Positions 1-8,298 are shown, counted from the stretch's first letter. The stretch is DNA of 64,000 bases from Acidimicrobiales bacterium (GCA_041394245.1 JAWKIR010000004.1:372001-436000); one strand, 5' to 3'. Notes: a model not told the origin generated them from the letters alone. Numbers and translations: made by a program.

Positions 1-446
1 GTGAACTCGCGCCTCGCTCCCACATGGCGACCTTCCTGTGGCGCTACCAGGGCAAGCCGGAGGCGACCGAGCCGTCGCCCTTCGTCGACGTGGCGGCGGG
101 CGCCTGGTACGCCGACGCCGTCGACTGGATGGCCTCGGCGGGCATCACGACCGGCACGGCCCCCGACCGGTTTTCGCCCGACCAACTGGTCACCCGGGGC
201 GAGGCCATCACCTTCCTCTGGCGTCTTGCCGGCGAGCCGCCCTCATCGGTCGAGATCCCGTTCGTCGACGTTCCGGCCACCGCGTTCTACCGCCAGGCGG
301 TTGCCTGGGCGGTCGAGACCGAGCTGACGACGGGCATCTCCCCGACACGCTTCGGCGGCGGGTTCTGGATCGATCGGGCCCAGGCGCTCACCTTCCTTCA
401 CCGCTACGAGCTGCGTTTCGGGACACCGGCGGAGGTGTCGGCATGA
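1..446 (+). CDS. SLH-domain protein, C-terminal fragment
   Basis: The reading frame is open from the left edge (first full codon at base 3), so the N-terminus lies outside the window. The visible part holds a partial and two near-complete S-layer homology repeats. Each has the FVDV...Y..A..W....GI..G pattern followed by a TR.E...FLWR helix. Such repeats usually anchor secreted proteins to the cell envelope or occur at the end of actinobacterial exoproteins. The stop overlaps the start of the next gene (ATGA at 443), so the two are probably co-transcribed. What the missing part does cannot be seen. Confidence 0.8.
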   Translation, partial: ELAPRSHMATFLWRYQGKPEATEPSPFVDVAAGAWYADAVDWMASAGITTGTAPDRFSPDQLVTRGEAITFLWRLAGEPPSSVEIPFVDVPATAFYRQAVAWAVETELTTGISPTRFGGGFWIDRAQALTFLHRYELRFGTPAEVSA

Positions 447-1138
447 TCGTGCTGGTCATCGTGCAGAGCATCGCCATCGCCCTGCTGGCGGTGATCGTCT
501 TCGGGCTGTTGCGGACCCACGCCGAGATCCTGCGGGCCCTCGACCGGGCCGGGGTGCCCCTCGACGACGGTGCCGAACCCGCTCGGGTCGGCCCGGTGCC
601 GGTCGCCGCCCCGACCACGCGTGGTGATGCGGTCGACATCGTCGGCACCGTCCCGGGTGGCGGGCCGGTGAAGGTCGCGCTCGGCGGCGACCACCACACA
701 CTGCTCGCCTTCCTCTCGTCGGGATGTCGCACCTGTCAGGCGTTCTGGACGGAGTTCGCGTCGCCGATGGTCGATCTGCCCGGCCACGACACCCGGCTGG
801 TGATCGTCGCCCAGGATCCGGCGCACGACTCCGAGAGTCGGCTGGCCGAACTCGCCCCCACCGGCGTGCGGACGGTCTGCTCCTCGGATGCATGGACCGC
901 CTATGGCGTCCCCGGCTCGCCCTACTTCGCCCTGGTCGACGGCACCTCGGGTCGAGTCGTCGGATCCGGCACCGCCACCGCGTGGGAACAGGTGCGCGGC
1001 CTGTTGTCACAGGCGCTCGGCGACGAGGCCCTCGGCACGACCGTCGACGATGCACTGGCCGCCTCCGGCATCGGCCCCGGCCACCCGAGCCTCTATCCCG
1101 ACACCGCCGGACCCGACGTCCCCCAGGTCGGCGCGTGA
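443..1138 (+). CDS. Membrane-anchored thioredoxin-fold protein (MauD/TlpA-like)
   Basis: A 231-residue protein starting at an ATG that overlaps the upstream stop. Residues 2-23 form one hydrophobic segment (IVLVIVQSIAIALLAVIVFG), followed by a charged linker and a thioredoxin-like domain. The active-site motif is SGCRTCQAFW (CxxC) and a cis-Pro-type GSPYF motif comes later. The family usually does disulfide exchange or maturation of secreted proteins at the outer face of the membrane. It is followed by a polytopic membrane protein and a small soluble protein with overlapping ends, which suggests one unit. The substrate is unknown; MauD-like is only the nearest description. Confidence 0.75.
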   Translation: MIVLVIVQSIAIALLAVIVFGLLRTHAEILRALDRAGVPLDDGAEPARVGPVPVAAPTTRGDAVDIVGTVPGGGPVKVALGGDHHTLLAFLSSGCRTCQAFWTEFASPMVDLPGHDTRLVIVAQDPAHDSESRLAELAPTGVRTVCSSDAWTAYGVPGSPYFALVDGTSGRVVGSGTATAWEQVRGLLSQALGDEALGTTVDDALAASGIGPGHPSLYPDTAGPDVPQVGA

Positions 1139-1203
1139 CCCCGCTGGTCGTCGCCCTGGTCATCGGTGTGGCCGCTGCCGTTCGCGCCGCCTGGTCGCCT
1201 TGA
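1135..1203 (+). CDS. Possible 22-residue hydrophobic peptide
   Basis: A GTG codon overlaps the stop of the upstream gene (GTGA at 1135) and opens a 22-codon frame encoding a peptide that is almost all Val, Ala, Leu and Ile, ending in AAWSP. The GTGA overlap is the same kind of junction used by certain genes in this window, and the peptide could span a membrane once. It lies between two membrane-protein genes. There is no independent evidence of translation, and short frames are easy to find by chance in GC-rich DNA. Confidence 0.25.
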   Translation: MTPLVVALVIGVAAAVRAAWSP

Positions 1204-1212
1204 GGGACATCG

Positions 1213-1797
1213 ATGCTCACGAGCATCACTCCGCTCGGTGAGCGGGGCCGCGGCAACCGATTCTGGCTGACCCGTAGCTGGCTGATCCTCGGCCATCTGG
1301 TCGGTGGTCTCCTCCTGGGCGCCCTCCTCGCGGCGGCGAGCGCCGTCGTCGGTGCGCTGGTCGGCCGGCCGGGCGATGCCGTCACGCTGGTGATCGTCGC
1401 GGCGGCCACGGTCGTCGCCGGGGTCGGCGACCTCGTCGGGATCAGCGTGCCCGGTCGGCGGCAGGTCGACGAACGCTGGCTCACGTCGTATCGGGGCTGG
1501 GTGTACGGGTTCGGCTTCGGCGCCCAGCTCGGCTTCGGTCTGGTCACGGTGGTCAACACGCTGCTGCTCGGTGTGGTCCTGCTGTCCGGCGTGCTGCTGC
1601 CGCCCGTCCAGACGCTGGTGCTCGGCGGGGTCTACGGGCTGACCCGTGGGGTCGGGGCGACCCTCAACGGTCGCGTGCGCACGGTCAACGATCTTCGACG
1701 GCTGCATCGACGGCTCGACCAGAGCGAACGGGCCGTCCGGTGGACGTCGCTCGGTGCCGTGGCGATCGTCGCAGTCGGCGCGGCGGTGGTCGCATGA
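1213..1797 (+). CDS. Polytopic membrane protein of unknown function
   Basis: A 194-residue protein with about four to five hydrophobic segments (around residues 25-48, 52-75, 95-125, 127-145 and 175-194) and a basic cytoplasmic stretch before the last one (VRTVNDLRRLHRRLDQSER). No motif is recognised. In thioredoxin-linked operons such polytopic partners often act as quinone-linked redox or maturation proteins (MauE or DoxX-like). That role is only inferred from the CxxC protein encoded just upstream. Its stop overlaps the next start (ATGA at 1794). Confidence 0.6.
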   Translation: MLTSITPLGERGRGNRFWLTRSWLILGHLVGGLLLGALLAAASAVVGALVGRPGDAVTLVIVAAATVVAGVGDLVGISVPGRRQVDERWLTSYRGWVYGFGFGAQLGFGLVTVVNTLLLGVVLLSGVLLPPVQTLVLGGVYGLTRGVGATLNGRVRTVNDLRRLHRRLDQSERAVRWTSLGAVAIVAVGAAVVA

Positions 1798-2249
1798 GCT
1801 CCCATCGACTGGCCGCGAACGGCATCGAGGTCGTCGTCCGCGACGGGTGGGAGGTCGAGTTCAGCGAACTCCGGGTCAATCCGGGCGCCACCCCCCGTTC
1901 ACTCGTGCATCTGGCCAACTTCGCGCTCCCGGCCGAACGTGGCGACTACGGATCGGGGGCGGTGGAGACGATGGACTCCGGCGGGATCCTCGTCGTCCTC
2001 ATGGAGTTCGACTCCGGCTCGGCTCGCACGGCGATGTTCACCGACGCGGTGCTGCCGCTCGCACTCGCGGCCGACGACTTCTCGCCCCAATCGCTCCAGC
2101 GGCGCCTCGCCGGACAGTCGGGGGCGCAACGGTTCTTCCGCACCGGCGCACGCGCCTTCGGCCTCTATGTGGTGCTCGGCTCGCACCGACAGGCGGGCCT
2201 GTTGGTGCGCGAGGTCAACCTGAGCCTCGCCGGCGTCTCGTTCGGCTGA
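1794..2249 (+). CDS. Conserved-looking soluble protein, unknown function
   Basis: A 151-residue protein whose ATG overlaps the preceding stop by four bases, which fixes the start. It has no signal peptide or membrane segment. The alternating hydrophobic pattern suggests a beta-rich fold, and it contains VVVRDGWEVEFSEL near the N-terminus and LVREVNLSL near the end. It is probably the last gene of the thioredoxin-fold cluster, since mutM follows convergently three bases later. I do not recognise the family. Confidence 0.6.
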   Translation: MSSHRLAANGIEVVVRDGWEVEFSELRVNPGATPRSLVHLANFALPAERGDYGSGAVETMDSGGILVVLMEFDSGSARTAMFTDAVLPLALAADDFSPQSLQRRLAGQSGAQRFFRTGARAFGLYVVLGSHRQAGLLVREVNLSLAGVSFG

Positions 2250-2252
2250 GCG

Positions 2253-3068
2253 TCATCGCGCCTGGCACTGCGGGCACCATGTCGTCGTGCGGGCATCGAG
2301 CTCGCGTCGGCGCAGGATCGTGCCGCAGCGTTCACACGGCTCGCCGCTGCGCCCGTAGCAGTGGAGGCGGTGTTGGTTGGCCCCGCGCTCGCCCGCGGAG
2401 TCGACATAGTCACGCAGCGTCGTGCCGCCGTGGTCGAGGCCGGATTGCAGGGCGACGCGGACCGTCTCCACGAGGCGGTCGGCCCGCTCCCGGCTCAAAC
2501 GCCGGGTCGCCGGATTGATCTCGGCCATCCACAACGCCTCGTCGGCATAGATGTTGCCGACTCCGGCGACGGCCCGCTGTCCGAGGAGCAGGGTCTTGAG
2601 ATGGCGGTTGCTGCGCTTGACGAACGCGGCCAGGTCACGCCCGTTGAAGGCCTCGTCGAAGGGCTCGGGACCGAGCGCGGCAAGCGTCGGGATGCCCGCG
2701 TGGTCACCGCGGTCGACGACATGGATACGACCGAACCGGCGAGCATCGTGGAACGTCAGTGACCGGCCGTCGGCGAGGCGCCACCAGGCCCGCAGGTGCG
2801 GATGATCGAGATCGGGGTCGTCTCGCACCGCGAGCCGACCCGTCATCCCCAGGTGGACGATCAGTTCCCGCTCGGCATCGTCGGGGGCCGCGAGATCGAT
2901 GATCAGGTACTTGCCTCGGCGCCCGGTGCCGGTGATCTCGTGGCCGATCGCCTCGAGCGCCGGCGTGAACTTCGCCGACCAGTGGCTGCCCGCATCGACG
3001 AGTTCGGTGCCGCGTAGCAGCGGCGCCAACTGGCGCCGGATGGTCTCGACCTCGGGTAGCTCGGGCAC
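2253..3068 (-). CDS. mutM: Formamidopyrimidine-DNA glycosylase (Fpg/MutM)
   Basis: Bifunctional DNA glycosylase/AP lyase that removes 8-oxoguanine and other oxidised purines. The 271-residue product begins MPELPEVE, giving the catalytic N-terminal Pro after Met removal and the Glu at position 3. It has the GNIYADE motif of the helix-two-turn-helix and a complete C-terminal zinc finger (C245-x2-C248-x16-C265-x2-C268). Length is normal for the family. The GTG start is preceded by TAGAGT and six bases, so the mRNA is probably leaderless. It is divergent from the unknown gene at 3094, and their -10 boxes overlap. Confidence 0.96.
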   Translation of the reverse strand: MPELPEVETIRRQLAPLLRGTELVDAGSHWSAKFTPALEAIGHEITGTGRRGKYLIIDLAAPDDAERELIVHLGMTGRLAVRDDPDLDHPHLRAWWRLADGRSLTFHDARRFGRIHVVDRGDHAGIPTLAALGPEPFDEAFNGRDLAAFVKRSNRHLKTLLLGQRAVAGVGNIYADEALWMAEINPATRRLSRERADRLVETVRVALQSGLDHGGTTLRDYVDSAGERGANQHRLHCYGRSGEPCERCGTILRRRELDARTTTWCPQCQAR

Positions 3069-3074
3069 CGCCGG

Positions 3075-3084
3075 ACTCTAGACT
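3075..3084. promoter_or_regulatory. Overlapping divergent -10 boxes (mutM / gene at 3094)
   Basis: The ten bases ACTCTAGACT contain TAGAGT on the minus strand (3080-3075), six bases before the mutM GTG, and TAGACT on the plus strand (3079-3084), nine bases before the GTG at 3094. The two hexamers share the TA at 3079-3080, so polymerase can occupy only one at a time. This is seen in the sequence; promoter activity is inferred. Confidence 0.5.
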
Positions 3085-3093
3085 CGCAGCGCC

Positions 3094-4200
3094 GTGACCG
3101 ACCCCACCGACACCCCGCCGACACCGGAGCTCGACGAGCTCGTGGCCGAAGTGCTCGAGCAGATCGAGGAGATCGCCGCGCTCGATGCGGCGCGGGCCGA
3201 AGCGTGGGCGAGCGACGTGCTCTCGCTGGCGGCGGAAGCCGGGGTGGCGCCGGTTGCCCTCTTCGACGCGCTCGCCGGGGTCGGTGGCGATGGCGCGGCG
3301 ACGGCGCTCGTCGCGTTGGCGGGTCTGCACGACGGGGTGCCGTGTCCCGATCCGGCCCGAGTGGTGCCGTCGTGGTCGGAGGCCATCGGCACCAGTCGCT
3401 GTGAGGGGGCCTGGGCGCTGCGCAGTGGCGGCAGCGAATCGATCGCATTCCGATTCGTCGACGTGCTCGACGACCGGCACGTGATCACCGTCGATCTGCT
3501 GCCCGGGGCCCCGGAGACGGTCGGCGAGGTCATGGTCGGGCCGGGCGACCTGCTCGATGCGCTGCACGAGGAGGATGCCCGCATCGACAGCGAGGACGGC
3601 GGTCCCGCGGCGCTGGCCGACCGCTGCGTGGCGGCGCTGCGCGCGACGAGCCGCCCCACGCTGTCGGCCGTCGTCAACGGGCGGCTGCTGCTCCGGCGTC
3701 TGGCGACCCTCGTCGAGGTCGACGTGGAGCCGCCCGTCTCGGTCGAGGACGAGATCCCCGACGCGCCGCGGCGCGATCCCGACGACGACGCCTACGCGCT
3801 CGAGATCCTCACCCGCGCCCTCGGCGGCTCCACGGTCGCCGAGGATCTCGACGCCGCCGCGGCCGTTGCCGCGCTGGTCGCGCCCGTCGACCTTGCGCCG
3901 TTGGGTCCGGCCGAGCGCGATGCGGTGTTCATCCTCGAATGGGCCGACTGGTTGGGTGCCGTGATCGGACTGGTCCGCGGCGGCGAGGGCATCGTCGTCG
4001 ACGGTGCGGCGATGGTCGATCTGGTCAATCGGTGCCCCGAGGTGACCACGACCATCCCCAGGGCCGACCGCGCCCGGATCGCGTGGGCGTTCGACACGGC
4101 GATCGCGTCGTGGACCGACCTCGGCATCCTCGACGACGGCCGCCTCACCGGGCTCGGGGTCGAGGTGCTTCCCGCCGCGCTGCGCCGGGCGTGGACCTGA
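3094..4200 (+). CDS. Hypothetical soluble protein, 368 aa
   Basis: A GTG-started protein that is strongly acidic, with helix-rich segments, no signal peptide and no transmembrane segment. The N-terminal 60 residues look like a helical bundle (LDELVAEVLEQIEEIAAL). The middle has a beta-rich stretch (WSEAIGTSRCEGAWALRSG), and the C-terminal third (about 235-368) is again helical with two Trp-rich turns. I do not recognise the family. It has a near-leaderless promoter (TAGACT ending nine bases before GTG) that overlaps the mutM promoter. The epimerase gene downstream is convergent. Confidence 0.6.
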   Translation: MTDPTDTPPTPELDELVAEVLEQIEEIAALDAARAEAWASDVLSLAAEAGVAPVALFDALAGVGGDGAATALVALAGLHDGVPCPDPARVVPSWSEAIGTSRCEGAWALRSGGSESIAFRFVDVLDDRHVITVDLLPGAPETVGEVMVGPGDLLDALHEEDARIDSEDGGPAALADRCVAALRATSRPTLSAVVNGRLLLRRLATLVEVDVEPPVSVEDEIPDAPRRDPDDDAYALEILTRALGGSTVAEDLDAAAAVAALVAPVDLAPLGPAERDAVFILEWADWLGAVIGLVRGGEGIVVDGAAMVDLVNRCPEVTTTIPRADRARIAWAFDTAIASWTDLGILDDGRLTGLGVEVLPAALRRAWT

Positions 4201-4207
4201 GCATGGC

Positions 4208-5047
4208 TCACCGGAGCAGGGCGTCGTAGCCCTCTCGATACGTCGGGTACTGCGGCTCCCAACCGAGCGCCCGGAGGGCGGCGTTGCGGCAGCGCTTGCC
4301 GGTGGGCGACGGCACGTCGATGGTCGACGGCCGTGGTGCGTCGAGCCGGGCGACGAGATGGCGGATGACGTCGTCACGTGGTGCCGGCTCGTCGTCGACT
4401 GCGATCAGGACGTGGGACGGCGTCGGATGGGTTGCGGCGACGAGGAGTGCGCCCACGACGTCGTCGCGATGGACGCGGTTCGTCCACCGTGGGGTGCCGT
4501 CGGACGAGACCGGTTCCTCGCCGGCGCGCACCCGCTCCAGCAGGGAACCGCGGCCGGGACCGTAGATGCCGGCGGGGCGGACGATCACCGTGGTCGTGGC
4601 CTGCCCGGTCAGACGTCGCTCGCCTTCGACCACGACCGCGGCGCTGGCGCGGGAGGGTTCGGTGGGGGAGGTCTCGTCGACCCACGAACCGTCGTCGACC
4701 CCGTAGACACCGGTGGTGGATGTGAGGACGAGGCGGTCCGGCATGGATGGCAGCGCAGCCAGGATGCGGGCCGGGCCGTCGACATAGGCGAGTCGGTAGT
4801 CGGACTCGCCGCGACCGGGCGGCGCGGTGGTGAAGATCACCGTGTCGGCCATCGGGAGGTCCACCAGCGTTGCCGGATCGGCGAGGTCGCCGCGCCAGGC
4901 TCGGGCCCCGTCGGCGCTGCGGCCCGAGCGGTTGAGAGTGGTGACGTCGACGCCCAGTGCGCCCAGGCGGCCGGCCAGGGACAACCCGACGTCGCCGGCT
5001 CCCACGATGAGGACTCGGGACGGGGGCGGGGGAGCGGCGGATGTCAC
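4208..5047 (-). CDS. NAD(P)-dependent epimerase/dehydratase-like protein (YeeZ-type SDR)
   Basis: A 279-residue Rossmann protein. The N-terminal nucleotide-binding motif is VLIVGAGDVGLSLAGRL. The central segment has VLTSTTGVYG (the usual Ser/Thr and Tyr region of extended SDRs, though the Tyr-x3-Lys pair is degenerate) followed by VIVRPAGIYGPGR. A C-terminal NRVHRDDVV motif is typical of YeeZ-type nucleoside-diphosphate-sugar epimerase relatives. The substrate is unknown. The GTG start lies six bases after TACGGT (minus strand, 5059-5054), so the transcript is probably leaderless. GTGACA 16 bases upstream of that box could be its -35. Confidence 0.8.
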   Translation of the reverse strand: MTSAAPPPPSRVLIVGAGDVGLSLAGRLGALGVDVTTLNRSGRSADGARAWRGDLADPATLVDLPMADTVIFTTAPPGRGESDYRLAYVDGPARILAALPSMPDRLVLTSTTGVYGVDDGSWVDETSPTEPSRASAAVVVEGERRLTGQATTTVIVRPAGIYGPGRGSLLERVRAGEEPVSSDGTPRWTNRVHRDDVVGALLVAATHPTPSHVLIAVDDEPAPRDDVIRHLVARLDAPRPSTIDVPSPTGKRCRNAALRALGWEPQYPTYREGYDALLR

Positions 5048-5053
5048 GAGATG

Positions 5054-5097
5054 ACCGTAGCGAGTGGCCCCGCACTGTCACTCCGCGCCACTACGGT
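5054..5097. promoter_or_regulatory. Divergent promoter region, epimerase / parC
   Basis: On the minus strand GTGACA (5081-5076), 16 bases, TACGGT (5059-5054), then six bases to the GTG at 5047. On the plus strand the same hexamer reads TGTCAC, followed by 10 bases and TACGGT (5092-5097), about 38 bases before the parC start. The TGTCAC-N10-TACGGT arrangement recurs upstream of parE. The boxes are visible; their use is inferred. Confidence 0.5.
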
Positions 5098-5135
5098 CGG
5101 GTCGCAACTCGCCAATCTGGAACTCCGGAGTCAAC

Positions 5136-7556
5136 GTGCCCCGACAGCTCGAATTCGAGCCCAACTACGCCCGAGAAGTGATCGACGTCCCCGTCGCCGA
5201 CGAGATGAGCGAATCCTTCCTCGCGTACTCGCTCTCGGTCATCACCTCGCGTGCCATCCCCGATGTGCGCGACGGTCTCAAGCCCGTTCAACGCCGCATC
5301 CTGTGGTCGATGCTGCAGATGGGCATCCGCCCCAACACGCCCTATCGCAAGTCGGCCCGCATCGTCGGCGACACCATGGGTCGCTACCACCCCCACGGCG
5401 ACGCCGCGATCTACGACACGCTCACGCGGATGGGGCAGGACTTCTCGCGGATGGTCCCGTTCATCGATCCGCAGGGAAACTTCGGTTCGCTCGACGATCC
5501 GCCTGCCGCGGCCCGCTACACCGAATGCCGCCTGTCCGACGCGGCGATGGACATGGTCGCCGAACTCGACGAGGACACCGTCGACTTCCGACCGACCTAC
5601 GACGGCGAGGGGGAGGAACCCGTCGTTCTTCCCGCCGCGTTGCCGAGCATCATCGTCAACGGCACCAGTGGCATCGCCGTTGGTATGGCGACCAACATGG
5701 CGCCCCACAACCTGCGCGAGGTGGAGCAGGCGATCCGGCTGGTGATGACCCAGCGGCGCCCGAAGCCGACGGTCGACGAGATCATGAAGGTGCTGCCGGG
5801 TCCCGATTTCCCGACGGGCGGCATCGTCGTCGACGACGGGCTTCGTGATGCCTACGAGACCGGACGTGGATCGTTCCGCATCCGGGCCAAGGCCCATGTC
5901 GAGCAGGTGAGCCGCTCCCGTCAGGCGATCATCGTCACCGAGTTGCCGTATCTCGTCGGGGCCGAGCGGGTCCTCGGCAAGGTGCAGGAGCTCGCCAACA
6001 ACGGAAAGATCGTGGGCGTCGCCGGCATCGCCGACCTGAGCGACATGCACGGTCTGCGGATCCAGATCGACATCAAGCCCGCGGTCAACCCGCAGGCGGT
6101 GCTGCAGGAGCTCTACCGGCTCACCCCGCTCGAGGAGACGTTCGGCATCAACAACGTCGTGCTCGTCGACGGTGTGCCCACGACGCTCGGCATCTACGAC
6201 CTCTGCCGCCACTACATCGACCATCGGCTCGAAGTCATCGTGCGGCGCACCGAGTATCGCCTGGCGAAGGCGCAGGATCGTCTCCACATCCTCGAAGGTC
6301 TCCTGATCGCGCTCGACGCGATCGACGAGGTGGTGCAGATCATCAGGAGTTCGCAGGATGCGGCCGAGGCCCGGCAGCGGCTGATCGAGCGGTTCGGCCT
6401 CAGCGACATCCAGGCCGCCCACATCCTCGACATGCCGCTGCGGCGGCTCACGGCGCTCGCGAAGCTCGAGCTCGAGGAAGAGGCCGCCGGCCTGCGTGCC
6501 GACATCGCCGACTACAACCTCCTCCTCGGATCCGAACAACGACGGCGCACCCTCGTGCTGGCCGAGCTGGCCGAGCTGGTCGAACGTCACGGCGTCGACC
6601 GACGGGCCGACATCATCGCGGCCGACGAGATCCCGGTGTTCGAAAAACCCTCCGAGACGTCGGCGGCGTTCGATCCCGATGCCGACGAACCCTGCGTCGT
6701 GACCCTGTCGACGTCGGGCAACCTCGGTCGGATCCCGACGGAGGGAGCCAAGCGGGCCACCGCCGGTCGCCATGACCTCCTCATCGCCCAGGTCGTCTCC
6801 ACAACGGCCTCGCCGATCGCGGCGGTGACGTCGGAGGGGCGGGTGTTCGTCGTCCGCGGCGCAGAGGTCGCCGACGCGACCGGCCGCACCCGGGGCGGTC
6901 CCGCGGCACAGCTGCTCGGCCTCAACAAGGGCGAGGAAGTGCTGGATCTGGTCGTGGCCGATGGGGATCCGCTCGTGCTGGTCACCGCGAACGGGATGGC
7001 GAAGCGGGTCGCGGTCGACGAGGTGATGGGAACGAAGAGCGGCAAGACGGTGATCGGCCTCAAGGGCAACGACCGTGTCGTTGCGGCGTTTCGCGCCGCG
7101 GAGGGCGCCGACATGGCGATCGTGGCCAGTGATGCCCAGGTCCTTCGGCTCCCGGTCGACACCGTCAGCATGCAGGGGCGCGGCGCCGGCGGCGTTGCCG
7201 GCATGAGGTTGCGAGACGGCGCCTCGGTGGTGGGCGCCGGCGCGCTCATCGGTGACGGGGCTTCCATCATCGTGACGGATGCCTCGGGTCTCAAGGCGAC
7301 CCCGTTCGAGGAGCTGCCGGTCAAGGGGCGCGGTGGCCAGGGTGTTCGGTTGGCGAAGATCGGCGACGGCGAAACGGTCACGCTCGCCTGGTTCGGCGCG
7401 ATGCCGGCCGATCTGCTCGCCCAGATGGCCGACGACGACGATCCGAAGAAGATCGATCCGAACCCGGTGCCGCTCGATCCCGAACCTTCGGGGCGCGACC
7501 TGGTGCCGGCGCGAACCGAACGGCAGATCCTGGTGCTGGCGCCGGCGCGCTGGTAG
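5136..7556 (+). CDS. parC: DNA topoisomerase IV subunit A (GyrA/ParC family)
   Basis: Breakage-reunion subunit of a type IIA topoisomerase that decatenates or relaxes chromosomal DNA with the ATPase subunit at 15953. The 806-residue protein starts at a GTG preceded by GGAG. It has LAYSLSVITSRAIPDVRDG, YRKSARIVGDTMGRYHPHGD (the quinolone-determining region) and the catalytic Tyr128 in AARYTECRLS. The C-terminal beta-pinwheel runs from about residue 500. A canonical GyrA box (QRRGGKG) is not found in the first blade, where GAKRATAGRHD sits instead. That favours a ParC-type enzyme over gyrase, but the gyrA/parC choice is an inference. Confidence 0.9.
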   Translation: MPRQLEFEPNYAREVIDVPVADEMSESFLAYSLSVITSRAIPDVRDGLKPVQRRILWSMLQMGIRPNTPYRKSARIVGDTMGRYHPHGDAAIYDTLTRMGQDFSRMVPFIDPQGNFGSLDDPPAAARYTECRLSDAAMDMVAELDEDTVDFRPTYDGEGEEPVVLPAALPSIIVNGTSGIAVGMATNMAPHNLREVEQAIRLVMTQRRPKPTVDEIMKVLPGPDFPTGGIVVDDGLRDAYETGRGSFRIRAKAHVEQVSRSRQAIIVTELPYLVGAERVLGKVQELANNGKIVGVAGIADLSDMHGLRIQIDIKPAVNPQAVLQELYRLTPLEETFGINNVVLVDGVPTTLGIYDLCRHYIDHRLEVIVRRTEYRLAKAQDRLHILEGLLIALDAIDEVVQIIRSSQDAAEARQRLIERFGLSDIQAAHILDMPLRRLTALAKLELEEEAAGLRADIADYNLLLGSEQRRRTLVLAELAELVERHGVDRRADIIAADEIPVFEKPSETSAAFDPDADEPCVVTLSTSGNLGRIPTEGAKRATAGRHDLLIAQVVSTTASPIAAVTSEGRVFVVRGAEVADATGRTRGGPAAQLLGLNKGEEVLDLVVADGDPLVLVTANGMAKRVAVDEVMGTKSGKTVIGLKGNDRVVAAFRAAEGADMAIVASDAQVLRLPVDTVSMQGRGAGGVAGMRLRDGASVVGAGALIGDGASIIVTDASGLKATPFEELPVKGRGGQGVRLAKIGDGETVTLAWFGAMPADLLAQMADDDDPKKIDPNPVPLDPEPSGRDLVPARTERQILVLAPARW

Positions 7557-7565
7557 CGGTCGCGC

Positions 7566-8159
7566 TCAGCCCAGGGTCGGGAGCGCGTCGAGGATTCGCT
7601 GCTGGTCGGACGCACCGAACCCGTAGAAGAGTTCGGTGCTCGAGTTCAGGTCGGCGCTCATCAGCAGCATCTGGCTGTTGATGCGGACCCCGAAGCGCGA
7701 CCAGGTCTCGAACGAGGGGTCCCAGATCATGTCGGGGGTCGCGAGCCCGGTGGAGTCGACGAAATCGACGGCGAACTCGAAGTCGTCCTGGGCGCCGACG
7801 CCCACGACCTGGATCTCAGCGGCGTTGTCGCGAGCGAACTGCTCGACGGCGGGGGCTTCCCCCCGGCACACCGTTCAATGAGGCGCCCAGAACCACAGCA
7901 GCACCGGCCGGTCGCCGGTGACCGTGTCGGTCAGTGTGGTGATCTCGCCGGTGTCGACCTCGAGGACCTCGATGAGGCGGACGTCGTCGTTCGTGGCGAG
8001 CGTCTCGGCGTTGCCCTCGGCGACGGCTGTGGCGCTCGTGCCCGATGCCGCGTCGGTGGTCTCCGCGGCGGGGTCGCTGCCGCAGGCGGTGGCCGTGAGC
8101 GCGACAGTGACGAACAACGCACCGACGGAGAAGCGGGAGGAGCGATGCACGGATCTCAC
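7566..8159 (-). CDS. Thioredoxin-like lipoprotein, candidate selenoprotein (UxxC)
   Basis: One continuous minus-strand frame interrupted by a single TGA at 7877-7875. Residues 1-94 give a GTG-started signal peptide ending in TATACGSD (probable lipoprotein), a Thr/Ala-rich linker and a thioredoxin beta strand ending LLWFWAPH. After the TGA the frame resumes TVCRGEAPAVEQF and continues through a thioredoxin-like domain to a normal TGA at 7566. The family has CxxC right after WFWAP, so TGA replaces exactly the first cysteine (U95-T-V-C98). A stable hairpin lies just downstream of the TGA. Read through as selenocysteine it is a normal-length 197-residue redoxin. The alternatives are a point nonsense mutation or sequencing error (TGC to TGA). 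No sel genes are in the window. Confidence 0.6.
7846..7877 (-). promoter_or_regulatory. Candidate bacterial SECIS element
   Basis: In the sense direction, TGA (7877-7875) is followed by nine bases, a perfect 6-bp stem CGGGGG/CCCCCG (7865-7860 with 7855-7850) and a GAAG loop (7859-7856). A lower helix ACGG/CCGT (7874-7871 with 7849-7846) is separated by a five-base bulge. The loop begins 16 bases after the TGA and starts with G, which fits the general description of bacterial SECIS elements as I recall it (stem-loop within the coding region, loop about 16-37 bases from UGA, G at its start). Confidence 0.5.
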
Positions 8160-8298
8160 TGTGCCGACCCCCTCGTGAGGGTGGGCGCCTGACAGTGGGC
8201 AAGTGTTCTCACGTGGTCAATCTCCCTGTGCCGGCGGCGTCCGTCGAGGACTGCGCTGGTCGATGGTCAGGGTGGTAACGACGGCAGCGCCGATTTTG

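Noticed and set aside
2704..4377. Long minus-strand open frame of 557 codons
   Set aside because: Composition is Arg/Pro/His-rich with no hydrophobic core and it lies antisense to mutM and the 3094 gene; typical shadow frame in GC-rich DNA.
7566..7871. Separate short gene starting at GTG 7871 (V-C-R-G-E...)
   Set aside because: It is the in-frame continuation of the upstream redoxin frame after a single TGA. On its own it would start in the middle of the active site and lack the first strand and helix of the fold.
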